Source: Bog-756 sp963769765 (lineage in GTDB: Bacteria; Actinomycetota; Acidimicrobiia; Acidimicrobiales; RAAP-2). Taken from it: a DNA stretch of 64,000 nt. This document shows, piece by piece, positions 25,658 through 33,150 of this stretch. The notes beneath the pieces are model-generated. The model did no database searches. It saw only the letters and a list, made by a program, of their open reading frames with translations, and was not told the origin of the DNA. The stretch spans positions 124,001 to 188,000 of the forward strand of contig CAVYNA010000002.1 of NCBI GenBank assembly GCA_963769765.1, written 5' to 3'. Position 1 is the first letter of the stretch. Every line of letters begins with the position of its first letter. The position numbers and the translations under genes were made by a program.

Positions 25658-26932
25658 TCAGGAGGAGACGCGCGGCCCGGGTGGGAACGCGATGGGGATG
25701 TGCTTCACCCCGTTGATGAATTGCGACTGGAGACGCTCGACCTGGCCGTCGAGCTCCAGTTCGGGCATCCGGTCGAGCAGGTGTTCGAACATCACCCGGA
25801 TCTCCATGCGCGCGAGGTTGGCGCCGAGGCAGAAGTGCGGTCCGCCACCGCCGAAGGCCATGTGCGGATTGGGATCCCTCGTGATGTCGAACCGCTGGGG
25901 ATCTTCGAAGACGGTCTCGTCGCGGTTGGCCGAGATGTGAAAGAAGACGACCTTGTCGTCCTCTTCGATCCTCTGGCCGCTGAGCTCGAAGCCGGCCACT
26001 GCCTGCCGACGGAAATTCATCACCGGGGTCACGAAACGCAGCATCTCCTCGACGGCAGAGGGGAGCAGTGATCGGTCCTCACGCAGGAGCTGCCACTGAT
26101 CGGGCGACTCGAAGAATGCGGCCATCCCGCCGGAGATGAGGTTGCGGGTCGTCTCGTTGCCGGCAACGGTCAGCAGGAGGAAGAAGAGCTCGAGCTCGAG
26201 GTCGGTGAGCTTCTCGCCTTCGATCTCGACCTGGGTGAGGACGCTCATGAGATCGTCGTGGGGGTCGGCCCGCTTGACTCCGAACAGCTGGGACGCATAC
26301 GCGTACAACTCGAAGGAGGCCTGCTGGGCCACCTCGCCGGCGGTCTGGTACTCGGGATCCTGACTGCCGATCATCCGGTTGGACCAGTCGAACATCCGGT
26401 GCCGGTCCTCGTTCGGGACGCCGAGGAGCTCGGCGATCACCACGAGTGGCAGCTCGGCTGCGATCTCGGTGACGAAGTCGGCCGATCCCTTCTCGATCAC
26501 CGCGTCGATGATGTCGTCGGTCGCCGCGTGGATGCGGTCGTGCAGCTGGGCGATCGTGCGCGGGGTGAACCCCTTGTTGACCAGGCGTCGGTACCGCGTG
26601 TGGAGCGGCGGATCCATGTTCAACATGATGAGCTGCTGCTGGGCGAGATCGTCCTCGGGGATGTCCCAGATGTAAGTGGCCTTCCGGTGCGACGAGAAGT
26701 GCTCGTAGTCGCGGTTCACCGTGGTGCAGTCTGCGTGGGTGGTGACCGCCCAGAAGCCCGGACCGTCGGTTTCCTCTTGCCACCAAACCGGCGCATTGGC
26801 GCGGAGGAAGGTGAACCAGTGGTGCGGGACGCCCGAGACGAACCGACTCGAGTCCAGGAGATCGATGTCGTCGAAGGTGACAGATGCTGCGTCGAGATCG
26901 AGGTCGGTCACGAGTAATGCCCCCTCATCCAC
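25658..26932 (-). CDS. Cytochrome P450, steroid/lipid hydroxylase-like
   Basis: A soluble 424-residue bacterial P450. The I-helix carries the oxygen-activating motif AGNETTRN, the K-helix motif is AVEEMLRF (ExxR), and the heme loop is FGGGGPHFCLGANLAR with the axial cysteine near residue 368. The general sequence, including HKATYIWDIPEDD-like and MLNMDPPLHTRYRRLVNKGF segments, resembles the CYP125/CYP142 group that oxidises sterol side chains in actinobacteria. That substrate is inferred from similarity only. Neighbours (EthD protein, acyltransferase, patatin, acyl-CoA synthetase, SDR) fit lipid catabolism. Redox partners are not seen. Confidence 0.93.
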   Translation of the reverse strand: MDEGALLVTDLDLDAASVTFDDIDLLDSSRFVSGVPHHWFTFLRANAPVWWQEETDGPGFWAVTTHADCTTVNRDYEHFSSHRKATYIWDIPEDDLAQQQLIMLNMDPPLHTRYRRLVNKGFTPRTIAQLHDRIHAATDDIIDAVIEKGSADFVTEIAAELPLVVIAELLGVPNEDRHRMFDWSNRMIGSQDPEYQTAGEVAQQASFELYAYASQLFGVKRADPHDDLMSVLTQVEIEGEKLTDLELELFFLLLTVAGNETTRNLISGGMAAFFESPDQWQLLREDRSLLPSAVEEMLRFVTPVMNFRRQAVAGFELSGQRIEEDDKVVFFHISANRDETVFEDPQRFDITRDPNPHMAFGGGGPHFCLGANLARMEIRVMFEHLLDRMPELELDGQVERLQSQFINGVKHIPIAFPPGPRVSS

Positions 26933-27007
26933 TGCGGGCTCGTTCCCAGGGTGAGTGGATCGTACGGCCGATCGCGAAGGAGTGTCAACGACATCAGGCG
27001 GCCGGAG

Positions 27008-27077
27008 GATCGACTGCCGGGTGGCCGGGTGGCCGGACGATCGACTGCCGAGTCACCGGGTGGCCGGGTGGCCGGTT
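27008..27077 (+). repeat. Imperfect tandem repeat between P450 and EthD genes
   Basis: GATCGACTGCCG followed by GGTGGCCGGGTGGCCGG occurs twice (27008-27038 and 27039-27077, the second with an 8-nt insertion). The region 26933-27086 is otherwise without recognisable features. Confidence 0.7.
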
Positions 27078-27086
27078 ACCGGGCGG

Positions 27087-27452
27087 TCAGGCGCTCCAGT
27101 CGATCTTGCCGTCCATGATCACCCGCGGCGCCTCGGTCACGACGAAGGCAAGTTGCTCGACGTCGAGGAAGTTCGGCAAGTCGCCGAAGATCTGGTCGAA
27201 ATCGTCCTCGGACATGTGGGCGTTGTACGCGGCCATGGAGGCGAACCACTGCACCGTGACGCCGTCGTAGCCGGATCGGTCGCCGTCGTGGCGATAGTCG
27301 TCAAGCGGCCTCGGATGCTGCTCGTAGCGGATGACGTGGCTCCCGCACTTGCTGGCGGCGACGAGCGGCCCGTGGTGGTCGCGCCAGTACGCCTGGAACT
27401 CGGCGGGCGACGTGCCCTCCTTGCGCTTGAGCAGACAGGTCAGCTTGACCAT
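27087..27452 (-). CDS. EthD-domain protein
   Basis: A 121-residue ferredoxin-like alpha/beta protein of the EthD family: MVKLTCLLKRKEGTSPAEFQ, then YWRDHHGPLVAA with its conserved His pair. A central VQWFASMAAYNAHMSEDDFDQI block and a VVTEAPRVIMDG tail follow. EthD proteins accompany P450-based degradation of ethers and other compounds, and some act as small cyclases or dehydratases; here the link to the neighbouring P450 is contextual. ATG 27452 has AAGGAGCG upstream. The exact reaction is unknown. Confidence 0.85.
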   Translation of the reverse strand: MVKLTCLLKRKEGTSPAEFQAYWRDHHGPLVAASKCGSHVIRYEQHPRPLDDYRHDGDRSGYDGVTVQWFASMAAYNAHMSEDDFDQIFGDLPNFLDVEQLAFVVTEAPRVIMDGKIDWSA

Positions 27453-27594
27453 CGGACGCTCCTTCCTCTCGCGTGCGGCCGGCGATGTGTCGGGTCGGTG
27501 GTCGGACGTCCGACCGCCTTCGGACCGAGAGGTTCGCGGTGGGCGCGCCCTCTTGGCAAGCCGGACCGGACCGGTACGTCGATTGCCCATCGGT

Positions 27595-27600
27595 TAGCGT
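27595..27600 (+). promoter_or_regulatory. -10 element (TAGCGT) of the acyltransferase, leaderless
   Basis: TAGCGT ends 6 nt before GTG 27607. No ribosome binding site precedes that start codon. Confidence 0.5.
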
Positions 27601-27606
27601 CGCGGA

Positions 27607-27654
27607 GTGAGCGGAGATCACCGGGGGACCGTGAGCGGAGATCACCAGGGGACG
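27607..27654 (+). repeat. 24-bp tandem duplication covering the acyltransferase start codon
   Basis: GTGAGCGGAGATCACC followed by (G/A)GGGGAC(C/G) occurs twice in a row, encoding VSGDHRGT and VSGDHQGT. Each copy carries an in-frame GTG, so two N-termini are possible. Confidence 0.8.
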
Positions 27655-28689
27655 GAGCCCGGAGCTCGCCGGGACGTGCCCCAAGCCCCCTTCGCAGCGG
27701 TGTCGTTGAAGGGCGGGCGCGGGTCGCGCTCGATGGTCTCGGGATCGAATCGGCTGATCAACCGCCTCGTCCATGCGGGGTGGGACTGGATCGCTCGAAA
27801 AGGGGCGGTCGGTCCGGGCGATGCCCTCGCCCGCAGGTTCGGCGCTTTCGGACCGGGCACCTGCCTCGCCTTTCCTCCCGGCGCGATCTTCGGCGAACGG
27901 TGGATCCGGATCGGACGCGACACCCTGGTCGGTCCACAAGTGAGCATCTCCGCGGGCATGGTGCCCGGCCAGGCGATGGTCACCGATCCGGTCGTCTCGA
28001 TCGGCGACCGGTGCATGATCGGCAGGGGAAGCCACATCGTCGGCCACTTCAACATCGAGGTCGGAGATGACGTACACACCGGCCCGTACGTGTACATCAC
28101 CGATCAGAACCACGGGTACGAAGACCCCGACCAGGTCGTGCACGCCCAGTGGCCCCACGACGTGCCCGTCAAGATCGGTGCCGGAAGCTGGTTCGGGACC
28201 GGTGTCGTGATCCTCCCCGGCACGACGCTCGGTCGCAACGTGGTGGTTGGTGCCGGGGCGGTCGTCCGCGGCGAGTTCCCCGACCACTGTGTCATTGCAG
28301 GCGTACCGGCCCGGATCATCCGTCGTTACGTCGCCGGCTCGGGCTGGGTCGACGAGTCACCACCCGCGGTGACGGGAGTGGTGGCCGAACGTCCTGTTGG
28401 ATCGTCAGCGCCCCGACGCACCGACCGCACCGACCGCCCCGACCTCCCCGTCCGCACCGGTGTCCTCCGAAGCCTCCGGTCCGACGTCGGGCACCGGCCG
28501 CGGAGCGCGACGCTCAGCCGGCGGCCCGGCACCGGTCACCACCGCAGACCCGAGCCCGTAGCGACGGACCACCTCGGACGCCTCCGTGCGGCCCTGAGTG
28601 ATGAGCGACTCGGTCGAGGAGAAGTCGTCGAAGTCGCGCACGGATTCGTCGCTCCCCACGCAGAGGATCACCTCGACGCCTGGGGGTAG
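27607..28689 (+). CDS. Hexapeptide-repeat (left-handed beta helix) acyltransferase
   Basis: The product is an acetyl/acyl-CoA-dependent O-acyltransferase of the maltose/galactoside acetyltransferase type. Hexapeptide turns are visible from IRIGRDTLVGPQVSISAG through VSIGDRCMIGRGSHIVG, IEVGDDVHTGPYVYITD, and VKIGAGSWFGTGVVILPG to VVVGAGAVVRGEFP, ending with the classic VIAGVPARIIR. The catalytic His lies in the ITDQNHGYED loop. The open frame runs about 100 residues beyond the fold, with no recognisable domain, and overlaps the convergent patatin gene by 285 nt. That tail is suspicious; a lost stop or a sequence error near 28380 would explain it. The acceptor is unknown. Confidence 0.8.
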   Translation: MSGDHRGTVSGDHQGTEPGARRDVPQAPFAAVSLKGGRGSRSMVSGSNRLINRLVHAGWDWIARKGAVGPGDALARRFGAFGPGTCLAFPPGAIFGERWIRIGRDTLVGPQVSISAGMVPGQAMVTDPVVSIGDRCMIGRGSHIVGHFNIEVGDDVHTGPYVYITDQNHGYEDPDQVVHAQWPHDVPVKIGAGSWFGTGVVILPGTTLGRNVVVGAGAVVRGEFPDHCVIAGVPARIIRRYVAGSGWVDESPPAVTGVVAERPVGSSAPRRTDRTDRPDLPVRTGVLRSLRSDVGHRPRSATLSRRPGTGHHRRPEPVATDHLGRLRAALSDERLGRGEVVEVAHGFVAPHAEDHLDAWG

Positions 28690-29553
28690 TTGGGCCATCT
28701 CCCGGACGAACCGTGCGTGGATCGAGATCATGAGGGCGTTGATCATTCCCTCCACCGGCCGCTTGGGCAGGACGGGACCGTAGAGCGGGGAGGAGCAGAG
28801 GAGGACGACGATGGTGGTGGCCCCGCCTTCGATCGCTCGGCGGATCGGGACGTTGTTGACCACCGCGCCGTCGATGAGCCGGTCGTCGTCGAGCTCCACT
28901 GGAGGGAAGATCGCCGGGATCGCTGCCGAAGCAAGCACTGCGTCGACCGCCGAACCGCGGGTGAACCACCGCTCCTGACCGGTGACCAGAGATGTCGCGA
29001 CGACCTCCACCGGGATCAAGGTCTCCTCGAGGAGCTCGCACGCGAATCCCTCGTCCATGATCTTGCGGAGCCCCGAGTTGGCGTAGACGGAGTCACGCTG
29101 CTGGACGTAGAGCCAGGGACCGTGCAGCCGTCCCTGCGGGTACACGTCGTCTCGCCGAAGGCCGGTCCAGATCCTCGTCATCCGCTCGACACCCTCGACC
29201 GTCGGATCGCTCGCGAATGCGACGCCGTTGAGGGCGCCGACCGAGCACCCGTAGATCCTGTCCGGCACGAAGCCGTGCTCGGCCAACACCTGGAGCATCC
29301 CGATCTGCACGGCTCCCCGCGTGCCGCCGCCCCCGAGCACGAGCGCCGTGTGGCCCGCTTCCGTGTCGTCGTCCGCGTCCTCGGGCGCCTCGTCGAGGGA
29401 CGCTCCGTCTTCGGCCGAGAGCCACCGGGTCCGGGCGAGTGATGCCCGCTGAAGGGTGAAGCGGACGACCAGCACGATGAGGACGACAGACGCCAAGACG
29501 AAGGCGGAAAAGAGGACTACGAACGAGGCGCCGGCGGCACCCACTGTCATCAC
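28405..29553 (-). CDS. Patatin-like phospholipase, membrane-anchored
   Basis: A 382-residue lipid acyl hydrolase with an N-terminal transmembrane helix (GASFVVLFSAFVLASVVLIVLVV) and a patatin domain. The oxyanion hole is VLGGGGTRGAVQIG, the nucleophile elbow is YGCSVGALNG (GxSxG), and the catalytic aspartate is in LIDGAVVNNVP (DGA). The C-terminal tail is low-complexity (ADGEVGAVGAVGASGR). GTG 29553 is chosen because it lies exactly 7 nt from the TAGCCT hexamer. The catalytic dyad is intact, so the enzyme should be active on phospholipids or acyl esters; the substrate is unknown. Confidence 0.92.
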   Translation of the reverse strand: MMTVGAAGASFVVLFSAFVLASVVLIVLVVRFTLQRASLARTRWLSAEDGASLDEAPEDADDDTEAGHTALVLGGGGTRGAVQIGMLQVLAEHGFVPDRIYGCSVGALNGVAFASDPTVEGVERMTRIWTGLRRDDVYPQGRLHGPWLYVQQRDSVYANSGLRKIMDEGFACELLEETLIPVEVVATSLVTGQERWFTRGSAVDAVLASAAIPAIFPPVELDDDRLIDGAVVNNVPIRRAIEGGATTIVVLLCSSPLYGPVLPKRPVEGMINALMISIHARFVREMAQLPPGVEVILCVGSDESVRDFDDFSSTESLITQGRTEASEVVRRYGLGSAVVTGAGPPAERRAPRPVPDVGPEASEDTGADGEVGAVGAVGASGR

Positions 29554-29560
29554 TCGGACG

Positions 29561-29566
29561 AGGCTA
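29561..29566 (-). promoter_or_regulatory. -10 element (TAGCCT) of the patatin gene, leaderless
   Basis: TAGCCT on the minus strand ends 7 nt before GTG 29553; no ribosome binding site is visible. Confidence 0.45.
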
Positions 29567-29618
29567 TCGGTCGTCGTCACCCGGACCCCGGAGGGGTGTC
29601 ACACCTGCACGTCAGAGT

Positions 29619-30821
29619 GTGGCCATGCTGGTTGCGGACCCCGTTGTCTCCGGCGAGACCGATCTCGGTGGGGAGTGCGATCTCGTGGCAGGCGGCCACC
29701 GGTCCGGCGGTCTGGTCGCCGTGCGGACCATGCAGTCGCAACAGGCGGAGGTGCAGGGCCGCGAGTTAGATGCGCAGGCGAGGGTCAGGTCGCTGGGACG
29801 TCGCCGGCCGTCGGTGTTCCAGCCGCCGTCCGGGCGGTCGCTGCTGGACCTGCTCCGGTTGACCGGATCTCGACGCCCGGTCGCCGACCCCGAGCTCCGT
29901 TCGCACCTGCGATCGCTGCTCGAGGAGGCCGCCGCGCCCGGTGCTCCCGATGGGGCGGTTGGTGGGGCTGAGCTGTTGGTGGTGACGAAGGAGCGACTCA
30001 CCCGGGCGCTCGCCTGCGAGGCCCACGCCGCCGAATCGGCGGACAGGTGCGGTCGACCGAGCCTGGCGCTCGCCTGTGGGGCCATCGTCGACGCGCTCTT
30101 CCGCCAGCTGGTGACGACCGGTGCACTCGGAGATCCGATGGGCGATGGCCTGGCGGCGCTGCAGCTCGATCCCGGTCAGCGCGAGCTCGTGTCGTGGATC
30201 GGCCAGCTTCCGACAACCGACCACGAGGAGCTCCGAGTCGAGGTCTGCCGCCAGGCCGAATGTCTCGCGCGCCGGTGGCCTCGGCTCGATCCGATGTGGC
30301 TACCCCGCACGCAAGAGGTGATCCGGACGTCCCTCGGCCGTGGATGGGTGCAGCTGGTCGCCCGGGTCGACTTGGCGATCGGCAGGCCCGGCGAAACCGA
30401 AGCGTCGGTCGCCATCGTCGAGATCAAGACGGGCGCACGTCGCACCGAGCACCGGGCCGACCAGCAGTTCGCGGCGTTGATCGAGACACTGCGCCGCCCA
30501 GCTCCCCCGTTCGCCGTCGCGACCTACTACACGAGGACCGGTGAGGTGATCGTCGATCGGGTCACCGAGGATCTTCTGATCACCGCGGCGCAGCGGACCG
30601 GCGCCGGCCTCCGGGTCCTCCTCGCGAACGGCGACCGTCAGAATGTCGCGGACGGCGACCGTCGGGTTTCGCTCCATCTTGACCGTGCCGCTCCGCAGGC
30701 TTGTTGCGCGGCGTGCCGGGCCGAGCGGGTGTGGAGCCCGGGCTGCACCCCGGTGAGCGCGCTGTCCACTCCGACCGGGTCGGCATCTCTCTCGCCTGCT
30801 CCGCTTCGTCGCGACCGATGA
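29619..30821 (+). CDS. PD-(D/E)XK nuclease-like protein (RecB-type fold)
   Basis: A 400-residue protein with a likely PD-(D/E)XK core at residues about 240-300. An acidic strand VARVDLAIGRP is followed by VAIVEIKTGARRTEHRADQQFAALIET, the classic E-x-K and downstream Gln/Tyr helix of RecB/Cas4-like nucleases. The N-terminal half is helical with no known domain. The C-terminus ends with a CCAACRAERVW cysteine cluster that could bind zinc. It overlaps the next gene by four bases, implying a two-protein system. GTG 29619 is taken as the start; an ATG two codons later is possible. Whether it is a repair, defence or other nuclease is unknown. Confidence 0.72.
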   Translation: MAMLVADPVVSGETDLGGECDLVAGGHRSGGLVAVRTMQSQQAEVQGRELDAQARVRSLGRRRPSVFQPPSGRSLLDLLRLTGSRRPVADPELRSHLRSLLEEAAAPGAPDGAVGGAELLVVTKERLTRALACEAHAAESADRCGRPSLALACGAIVDALFRQLVTTGALGDPMGDGLAALQLDPGQRELVSWIGQLPTTDHEELRVEVCRQAECLARRWPRLDPMWLPRTQEVIRTSLGRGWVQLVARVDLAIGRPGETEASVAIVEIKTGARRTEHRADQQFAALIETLRRPAPPFAVATYYTRTGEVIVDRVTEDLLITAAQRTGAGLRVLLANGDRQNVADGDRRVSLHLDRAAPQACCAACRAERVWSPGCTPVSALSTPTGSASLSPAPLRRDR

Positions 30822-31693
30822 TGCGGACCACTGACCTGTCGAGTTCCGGTGCGTTGTCGAGCGCGCTTGTCGCACCACCGCAATGGACGATCACCTCCAA
30901 CCACTGCGAGCAGATCCGCGAACACCTGGAGCGGGGGATCGTCGAGCGCGTCGGTCACCTGGCAACCGCGCGGCCGATCGAGATCACGCTGCCGGTGCTC
31001 CGTCGCGCCATCACATGCCCCGAGACGTTGGCCGCGTCCGATGAGCCGTTCGTGTGGAAGCCCTTGTTCGTCCGGCGGTCGCTCGGCCTCGCCGTCGTCG
31101 ACGCGTGTGCAAGAGGTCGGTTCCGCAGCCCTGCCGAGGCGGTCGGTCCGATCGCCGAAGAGGCGGTCGGGGAGTGGAGGCGGAGTGGTTGGCGCACCTT
31201 CCATTGGGAGCCCTGGCTGGCCGGCATGGCCCGTGGATCCCGTGCGGTCGTGCTCGCAGATGCCGTCACCTGGGCAACCGCACTGTGGGTTGCGTTCGAC
31301 TGGAGGGCCTTCGACGAAGTCCCCCAGTTCGGTGGCGCGTACGACGAGTGGTCGCGCACGGCCCGTGCGACCGTACGCCTCAAGGTGCGTTCGGAGATGC
31401 GGGTGCGACTGGGTCTGCCCGCTGCGGGCGCTACCGTGGCAGGAGGCCCGGAAGCCCTGGCCCTCGTCTCGGTGTCGAGCGGCTGTCGTCACGAGGGATG
31501 GGCCGACCAGCTCGCATTCCTCGGATTGGTCGCCGGACTCCGCGCGTCGCGCCGGCCGATGCCGGCCCGGGTCATGGGCATCTGGCCCGACACCGGCCAG
31601 TGTTCGGTCGTCGAGGTCGACGAGACCGCGCTGATCGGCGCGGTCGATCGCGTGCTGGACACCGTCGACGCGGTGATCCGAGCTCGAACATGA
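30818..31693 (+). CDS. Unknown protein coupled to the PD-(D/E)XK protein
   Basis: A 291-residue protein starting at ATG 30818 inside the stop of the preceding gene (ATGA). It has no signal peptide or obvious membrane segment. A segment rich in Trp (RRSGWRTFHWEPWLAGMARG and VAFDWRAFDEVP) is followed by an Arg-rich helix (ARATVRLKVRSEMRVRLG). The C-terminal alpha/beta part (VMGIWPDTGQCSVVEVDETAL) recalls a nuclease-like beta sheet without clear catalytic residues. I do not recognise the family. Strict coupling to the nuclease-like gene suggests a partner or regulatory subunit. Confidence 0.65.
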   Translation: MMRTTDLSSSGALSSALVAPPQWTITSNHCEQIREHLERGIVERVGHLATARPIEITLPVLRRAITCPETLAASDEPFVWKPLFVRRSLGLAVVDACARGRFRSPAEAVGPIAEEAVGEWRRSGWRTFHWEPWLAGMARGSRAVVLADAVTWATALWVAFDWRAFDEVPQFGGAYDEWSRTARATVRLKVRSEMRVRLGLPAAGATVAGGPEALALVSVSSGCRHEGWADQLAFLGLVAGLRASRRPMPARVMGIWPDTGQCSVVEVDETALIGAVDRVLDTVDAVIRART

Positions 31694-32067
31694 GAACCAC
31701 CGCGCACTGACCGTGGCTCCGGCGACGTCGGCCTGCGGGTATTTGCGGATGCCCTGTGCAATGCGTCCATCACGGCGCTGCATCGGAACGGATGTGACCG
31801 CCTTCGTTCCATGATTCGACTAATCACTTGAAATGGGGCTCGGCAATGTTGGGTGAAGTCCAGGAAACATTTCACCGGAATGCCACACAACCCGGAGACT
31901 CCTTTTGTCTCCGTGTCACATACCGCGCTTTCTGCGGCCCGGAATGGCAGGGCAAACCCCGATTCCAGCTTGGTTGCAATCGGAAGTTGGCCATGTTACA
32001 ACAGCAAATAGCGGCGGCAGAAGAGGGGCCTGCCGCGACGCCATAATTCACTTGAAAGGACGTCGTG
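31694..32067 (+). other. AT-richer intergenic region with a hairpin and a repeated leader motif
   Basis: This 374-nt stretch has visibly lower GC than its surroundings. CGGAGAC (31893-31899) pairs with GTCTCCG (31907-31913) around a T-rich loop. TAATCACTTGAAA near 31818 recurs as TAATTCACTTGAAA near 32044, just before the next gene. A 72-codon frame at 31828-32046 has no ribosome binding site and no recognisable product. Confidence 0.5.
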
Positions 32068-32940
32068 ATGAGCTCCTCACTCTTGTCGAAGGTACGCGTG
32101 CTCGCGCTCGCTGCTGCGATGGTTCTCTCCGGAGCCGTCGGGACGCTTCTCATCGCCGGTTCGAACGCGGTGCCAGCCTCCGCCGTCGCACCGCCCGCTG
32201 GGCCGCAGCCCGCTGGTCTCGACCACTTCTTGTGCTACAACGCGGTGTCCCTCAAGTCACCGAAGGGGTTGCCGAAATTCAAGATTCCGAAGGGTGTGGT
32301 GCTGTTCAATCAGCTCGCTCCGAAGGGCTTCACGCCGAAGATCAGCAAGACGCTCGCGGCGCACTGCAATCCGGCGACCAAGATCGTTCCGGGGGCTGTC
32401 TTCGCGGCGATGAGCCCGAGTTGGCACCTGCTGTGCTTCCAGATCAGCAAGGCGCCCGCGCCGATCTCCCCGACGGCGACGGTGTCCAATCAGTTCAGTC
32501 CCACTGCGCCGGTGCACCTGGCTCTGAAGGCGCCGACCTCACTGTGCCTGCCTTCGCTCAAGTCGCTGAAGACTCCTCCGGTCTTCAGCCCGCCCGGGCC
32601 GAATGAGATCATGCCCGACCACTTCACGTGCTATCCGGCCACCTATGCGCCGGGCAGTCCGCCGTTCACCCCGCCGCCGGTCCAGGTGCTCGACCAGTTT
32701 GCTCCAGCCCCTGTGAGTGTCCAGATCGGAAATCCGACGCTCCTCTGCGTGCCTACGAAGAAAGTCGTGGCTGGCAAGACCTACCCGATCACCAATCCAC
32801 AGGCACATCTGGTGTGCTTCGCCGTCACCCAGACGCCGATCATCAGCCCGGTGTGGGACGAAAACCAGTTCGGAGTGGGAGAGTTGGCGATCAGGTCCAC
32901 GTCCACGCTCTGCTTGCCCTCTTTCAAGACGATCCCGTAA
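32068..32940 (+). CDS. Secreted protein with paired DHFxCY...CxP repeats
   Basis: A 290-residue exported protein. A signal peptide (VLALAAAMVLSGAVGTLLIAG, ending in ASAVA) precedes two large repeats. Each repeat starts with a D-H-F-x-C-Y element (LDHFLCYNA and PDHFTCYPA), continues with a (N/D)QFxP strand, and ends with a LCLPS/LCVPT cysteine element. A HLxCF element divides each repeat. About nine cysteines suggest several disulfides. ATG 32068 has AAAGGA upstream. The architecture resembles repeated extracellular domains common in environmental actinobacteria, with no assigned function. Codon use looks less extreme in GC than its neighbours. Confidence 0.8.
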   Translation: MSSSLLSKVRVLALAAAMVLSGAVGTLLIAGSNAVPASAVAPPAGPQPAGLDHFLCYNAVSLKSPKGLPKFKIPKGVVLFNQLAPKGFTPKISKTLAAHCNPATKIVPGAVFAAMSPSWHLLCFQISKAPAPISPTATVSNQFSPTAPVHLALKAPTSLCLPSLKSLKTPPVFSPPGPNEIMPDHFTCYPATYAPGSPPFTPPPVQVLDQFAPAPVSVQIGNPTLLCVPTKKVVAGKTYPITNPQAHLVCFAVTQTPIISPVWDENQFGVGELAIRSTSTLCLPSFKTIP

Positions 32941-33150
32941 CGAGCCGTTCCGCCTCGCCTGATGGTCCGGTGAGGACCATCAGGCGGGCGAAGACGACGA
33001 GCAGCGACATCGGTTGGGCGGTCGGGGTGCACGGCACTTCGACCGCCCGATTGGCGTCGTCACGCAGCGATTTCAAGGACGCCGTGCCCGAACGGGTCGG
33101 CGGTCGGTGGTGTCCAGCGGGCAGCGGCCAGGTCGAATTGGTGGGTCGAG

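Noticed and set aside
31828..32046. 72-codon frame before the secreted repeat protein
   Set aside because: No ribosome binding site, no promoter at the right spacing and no recognisable sequence; kept only as part of the intergenic note.
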